NCBI GenBank assembly: GCA_007119455.1
Contig: SKPR01000117.1
Location: 1 to 8,434, forward strand
Direction: 5' to 3'
Length of the DNA: 8,434 bases
Origin: Candidatus Brevefilum sp.
GTDB taxonomy: Bacteria; Chloroflexota; Anaerolineae; Anaerolineales; Anaerolineaceae
The notes beneath the pieces were generated by a model, which was not told the origin of the DNA, did no database searches, and saw only the letters and a list, made by a program, of their open reading frames with translations. Of this stretch, positions 6,847 through 8,434 are shown in pieces; positions within the stretch are counted from its first letter, which is position 1, and each line of letters opens with the position of its first letter. The position numbers and the translations under genes are program-made.

Positions 6847-7777
6847 AAACTGATAGTCGGAAGTTGATAAAGAGTGTGGCCAATATGACGAGGAACAGTG
6901 GAATTAAAGCGAGATACAAAATCGTTTTTTTCTTGAACACCCTCGTAAACATCAAGATGGCTTTGATGTCAATCATCGGGCCATAGACGAGAAAAGCCAG
7001 AATTGACCCGGTTGAGAAATTGGCGACAAAGGAAAGGGCTAAAAAGGCGTCCACAGTCGAGCAAACCGACAATACCACAGCCAGGGCAATCATCAACAGG
7101 ATTGAGAGCATCGGACCGCCCCCCAGGGCCAGAAGGGTGCTTTGTGGGATGAAGGTTTGTAGCGCAGCCGCAAGAAAGGCGCCGATGATAAAAAACAAAC
7201 CGATATCAAAAAATTCCTCACCTGAGATTACGATAGCTTGAGACAATTTTTGCTTGAAACTTAATGCTTGATCAATTTCATGATTGCAATGCTGGCAGTC
7301 AAATAATAATTCTTGCGATAAGGCTTTCACCACCTCACCATCCTTTTGTAAGGTGAAGACCAGACCGGTGAGAATGGCGATGATCAGGGTGAGTCCAATG
7401 CGTCCATAAAATACCGGGCCAAAACCAAAAGCCGCCAGGGTGCTGGCGATCACAATCGGGTTCATCACCGGGGCTGCCAGCAGGAAGGATATCCCCATCG
7501 ATGCAGGTAAACCCTTGTTATATAATCTTCTCACCAGAGGTACCACACCGTGTTCGCATACCGGGAAAGCCAGACCCAGGAAACTGCCAAAAATCACACC
7601 CAGGTAACGATTTTTTGGCAGATGCTTTAGAAAAAACTCTCGCCGGACAAACACCTCGAGGATGCCCGATGCCAGGATTCCCAGCAAAAGGTAGGGTAAG
7701 GCTTCGATAAAAATACCCAAGAAAATTGTTGACAAAGTTGTCAGGTATTGGGTTGTCTGGGATAAAATTTCCATCAT
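6845..7777 (-). CDS. YcgR/ArsP-type permease (DUF318, PF03773 family)
   Basis: This 310-residue protein has about eight membrane helices in two halves joined by a soluble loop (about 143-185). Family motifs are visible in both halves: FPVCEHGVVPLVRRL (Cys74), AAPVMNPIV (101-109), VCSTVDAFLALSF (Cys239) and VYGPMIDIKAILM. The family includes ArsP, which exports trivalent organoarsenicals, and YcgR/YraQ proteins of less certain substrate. Pairing with a YcgQ-like gene makes this a YcgR-type protein rather than a stand-alone ArsP. The central loop carries CQHCNH (161-166), a CxxCxH arrangement that may bind a metal. The start at 7777 (ATG ATG) has no ribosome site at normal distance, only AAGAAG about 13 nt upstream. 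It overlaps by one base the TAA of a short upstream frame. Unit A therefore lacks a conventional initiation signal at its head. Confidence 0.9.
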   Translation of the reverse strand: MMEILSQTTQYLTTLSTIFLGIFIEALPYLLLGILASGILEVFVRREFFLKHLPKNRYLGVIFGSFLGLAFPVCEHGVVPLVRRLYNKGLPASMGISFLLAAPVMNPIVIASTLAAFGFGPVFYGRIGLTLIIAILTGLVFTLQKDGEVVKALSQELLFDCQHCNHEIDQALSFKQKLSQAIVISGEEFFDIGLFFIIGAFLAAALQTFIPQSTLLALGGGPMLSILLMIALAVVLSVCSTVDAFLALSFVANFSTGSILAFLVYGPMIDIKAILMFTRVFKKKTILYLALIPLFLVILATLFINFRLSV

Positions 7778-7920
7778 TATGGGTCTAATATCTTCTTCGC
7801 TGGGCAGGTCAGCAGCGGTATCATGAAAAAAACCTGCTGTTTATTGGTCAGGGCTAATCTTACTGGATAATCGCCGTTCAGTAAATCGGCCAATTCATGT
7901 CCAATTTCAAGGGGTTCATT
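7777..7920 (-). pseudogene. 47-codon protein-like open frame touching the permease start, possibly a gene remnant
   Basis: Between two stops on the minus strand there is an open frame of 47 codons. It includes LEIGHELADLLNGDYP and ends AKKILDP before TAA. The TAA shares its last base with the permease ATG (TAATG). Residue composition looks like a folded protein, but there is no ATG near its 5' end and no ribosome site. The only internal candidates are a TTG at 7893 and an ATG at 7824. I do not recognise a family. It may be the tail of a decayed upstream gene, a leader peptide, or chance. Confidence 0.3.
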
Positions 7921-7946
7921 TTATCTGATTTAGGAAATAAGGTCTA
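7918..7946 (-). promoter_or_regulatory. Weak candidate promoter for the permease operon
   Basis: On the minus strand TAGACC (4/6 match to -35) and TAAAAT (5/6 match to -10) are 17 bp apart. Initiation near 7911 would leave a leader of about 134 nt before the permease. No better pair was found between the permease and the repeat element. Position and spacing are reasonable, but the -35 match is poor. Confidence 0.35.
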
Positions 7947-7958
7947 GTCGTATCGAAT

Positions 7959-8160
7959 GAGGTCAGGGCAATCGCAAAGTTGGAGAAAAATCTTAACCAA
8001 TAACCCTTGGCTTCTCCATGCATCGAGATTCACTTCAAAAGATGCATTAAAAGCCTTCGCCTTGAGGAGAAGGTGGCGCGCAGCGCCGGATGAGGTGATA
8101 AATTTGAATAAAAAATATTGACAAGGATAAAACTAAGGACTTTGCGATTACTATGACCTT
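7959..8160. repeat. About 200-bp element bounded by 22-bp imperfect inverted repeats, with internal hairpins
   Basis: Positions 7959-7980 and 8139-8160 are inverted copies that match at 18 of 22 positions, with a perfect 11-bp core: AATCGCAAAGT at 7970-7980 and ACTTTGCGATT at 8139-8149. Directly inside are TGGAGAA/TTCTCCA (7981-7987 with 8012-8018), enclosing CCAA/TTGG (7997-8000 with 8007-8010). Next is ATGCATC/GATGCAT (8018-8024 with 8041-8047), then the REP-like double hairpin at 8054-8087. The stems follow each other with almost no gap. Two explanations fit: a non-autonomous MITE-like insertion, or a structured RNA with a closing stem and several branches. No target-site duplication is evident. 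Confidence 0.5.
8054..8087. repeat. REP-like pair of adjacent hairpins
   Basis: The first hairpin pairs CCTTC (8054-8058) with GAAGG (8069-8073) and continues past one mismatch with CC/GG around a TTGA loop. The second is a perfect GGCGC-GCA-GCGCC hairpin (8075-8087). The minus-strand text CACCTCATCCGG next to them resembles dispersed intergenic palindromic repeats seen in many bacterial genomes, whose translation gives strings such as RRCAPPSPQGEGF. It is probably one copy of a multi-copy family in this genome. Confidence 0.55.
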
Positions 8161-8165
8161 GTCAA
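8118..8165. repeat. 9-bp perfect inverted repeat TTGACAAGG / CCTTGTCAA
   Basis: TTGACAAGG at 8118-8126 and CCTTGTCAA at 8157-8165 are exact inverted copies 30 bp apart. ATA/TAT can add to the stem after a 2-nt bulge. The right arm overlaps the outer repeat of the 200-bp element, so the two pairings are mutually exclusive. Both arms contain TTGACA, one per strand, but no -10 sequence follows at normal spacing. Confidence 0.45.
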
Positions 8166-8342
8166 GGGTTATTTTGCCTTTAATAACTGCGGATGTCTTT
8201 CCTTCTTGCCCCTTAGACTTATTCAGCCCTTGTTCGACTACTCTCATGTTAGCATAACTGACACATAGCTAGTCTAATGGATTGCCCTGCGAATGAGGTG
8301 TTCGAGGTCGAATTTTGCTGTAAAATAGCATAACATAACAAT
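8166..8342. other. Intergenic stretch upstream of the amidohydrolase
   Basis: I see no gene here. It contains a direct repeat TAGCATAAC (8250-8258 and 8326-8334) and a palindrome TTCGA-GG-TCGAA (8301-8312). TAAAAT at 8321-8326 could be the -10 of the rightward gene, but no acceptable -35 precedes it. The palindrome sits where a regulator would meet such a promoter. Confidence 0.3.
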
Positions 8343-8347
8343 AGGAG
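8343..8347 (+). promoter_or_regulatory. Ribosome-binding site of the rightward gene
   Basis: AGGAG lies 7 nt before the ATG at 8355, a near-ideal arrangement that fixes this start. Confidence 0.8.
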
Positions 8348-8354
8348 AAAACCC

Positions 8355-8434
8355 ATGAGCTTATATGATTTAGTAATTGTAAATGTAAAAGTATTACAAC
8401 CGGATTTTTCAATATTGGATGATGCGACGATCTG
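8355..8434 (+). CDS. N-terminus of a probable amidohydrolase-superfamily enzyme, cut by window edge
   Basis: Only 26 codons are visible, beginning MSLYDLVIVNVKVLQPD and continuing to DDATI. The pattern of a short start, DLVI-N-hydrophobic, then a strand and an acidic turn is the usual opening of amidohydrolases of the dihydropyrimidinase, cytosine/guanine deaminase and SsnA type, where it forms the first strands of the small beta-sandwich domain. The metal-binding HxH motif would lie beyond the window, so the activity cannot be named. It is divergent from the permease operon and separated from it by about 580 bp, so no functional link is implied. Confidence 0.6.
   Translation, partial: MSLYDLVIVNVKVLQPDFSILDDATI

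Noticed and set aside
7916..8023. A 35-codon minus-strand frame starting MHGEAKGYW between the repeat element and the permease
   Set aside because: It has no ribosome site, overlaps the outer inverted repeat, and ends in a different frame from the 47-codon segment, so the two do not form one simple gene.
8118..8146. TTGACA at 8118 as a rightward promoter
   Set aside because: At 16-18 bp spacing the sequence is TTTGCG-like, with no -10 resemblance. The hexamer is better explained as an arm of the inverted repeat.
7959..8160. CRISPR array
   Set aside because: The repeats are inverted, not regularly spaced direct repeats, and no cas gene is present.
8047..8247. A 66-codon minus-strand open frame with a hydrophobic middle
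   Set aside because: Its last third is a translation of the REP-like repeat (RRCAPPSPQGEGF) and the rest runs through the inverted repeats. No ribosome site precedes it, so it is most likely not a gene.

Overview
The window looks like bacterial chromosomal DNA of moderate GC, judged by eye to be a little under 50%. Gene density, ribosome-binding sites and the single clear promoter are ordinary for bacteria. The best guess for the source is an uncultured anaerobe of the Chloroflexota (Anaerolineae type). The reasons are the anchored Ig-like plus TolB-type propeller protein, the LmrC-like ABC half-transporter with a large extracellular insert, and the intergenic palindromic repeats. No taxonomic marker gene is present, so this assignment is soft.

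Six genes read leftward in two transcription units, and one gene fragment reads rightward at the right edge. Unit A (about 7.78 to 4.73 kb, minus strand) has three tightly packed genes: an ArsP/YcgR-type permease (DUF318), its usual partner YcgQ (DUF1980/TIGR03943 type), and a membrane-anchored protein with one Ig-like domain and a six-bladed TolB-like propeller. The permease pair is a conserved two-protein module, most likely for metal or metalloid export or homeostasis. The propeller protein may be an extracytoplasmic accessory of it.

Unit B (about 4.66 kb to beyond the left edge, minus strand) is a MarR-family regulator followed by two ABC exporter half-transporters that overlap by 4 bp (ATGA). 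The regulator has a near-consensus promoter (TTGACA, 17 bp, TATATT), and a 25-bp imperfect palindrome covers the predicted transcription start, which suggests autorepression of a multidrug-efflux operon. The exporter pair is an asymmetric heterodimer of the LmrCD/BmrCD/TM287-288 type. One ATP site is degenerate: Asp replaces the catalytic Glu, Gln replaces the switch His, and the facing signature is ISSGQ. The other site is canonical. The second half-transporter runs off the left edge just after its H-loop.

The intergenic region at 7.78-8.35 kb is the least explained part. It holds a 47-codon open frame that touches the permease start (TAATG), a weak promoter candidate, and a roughly 200-bp element bounded by 22-bp imperfect inverted repeats. 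That element encloses several adjacent hairpins, including a GC-rich REP-like double hairpin. At 8355 the first 26 codons of a probable amidohydrolase begin on the plus strand behind a good AGGAG site.
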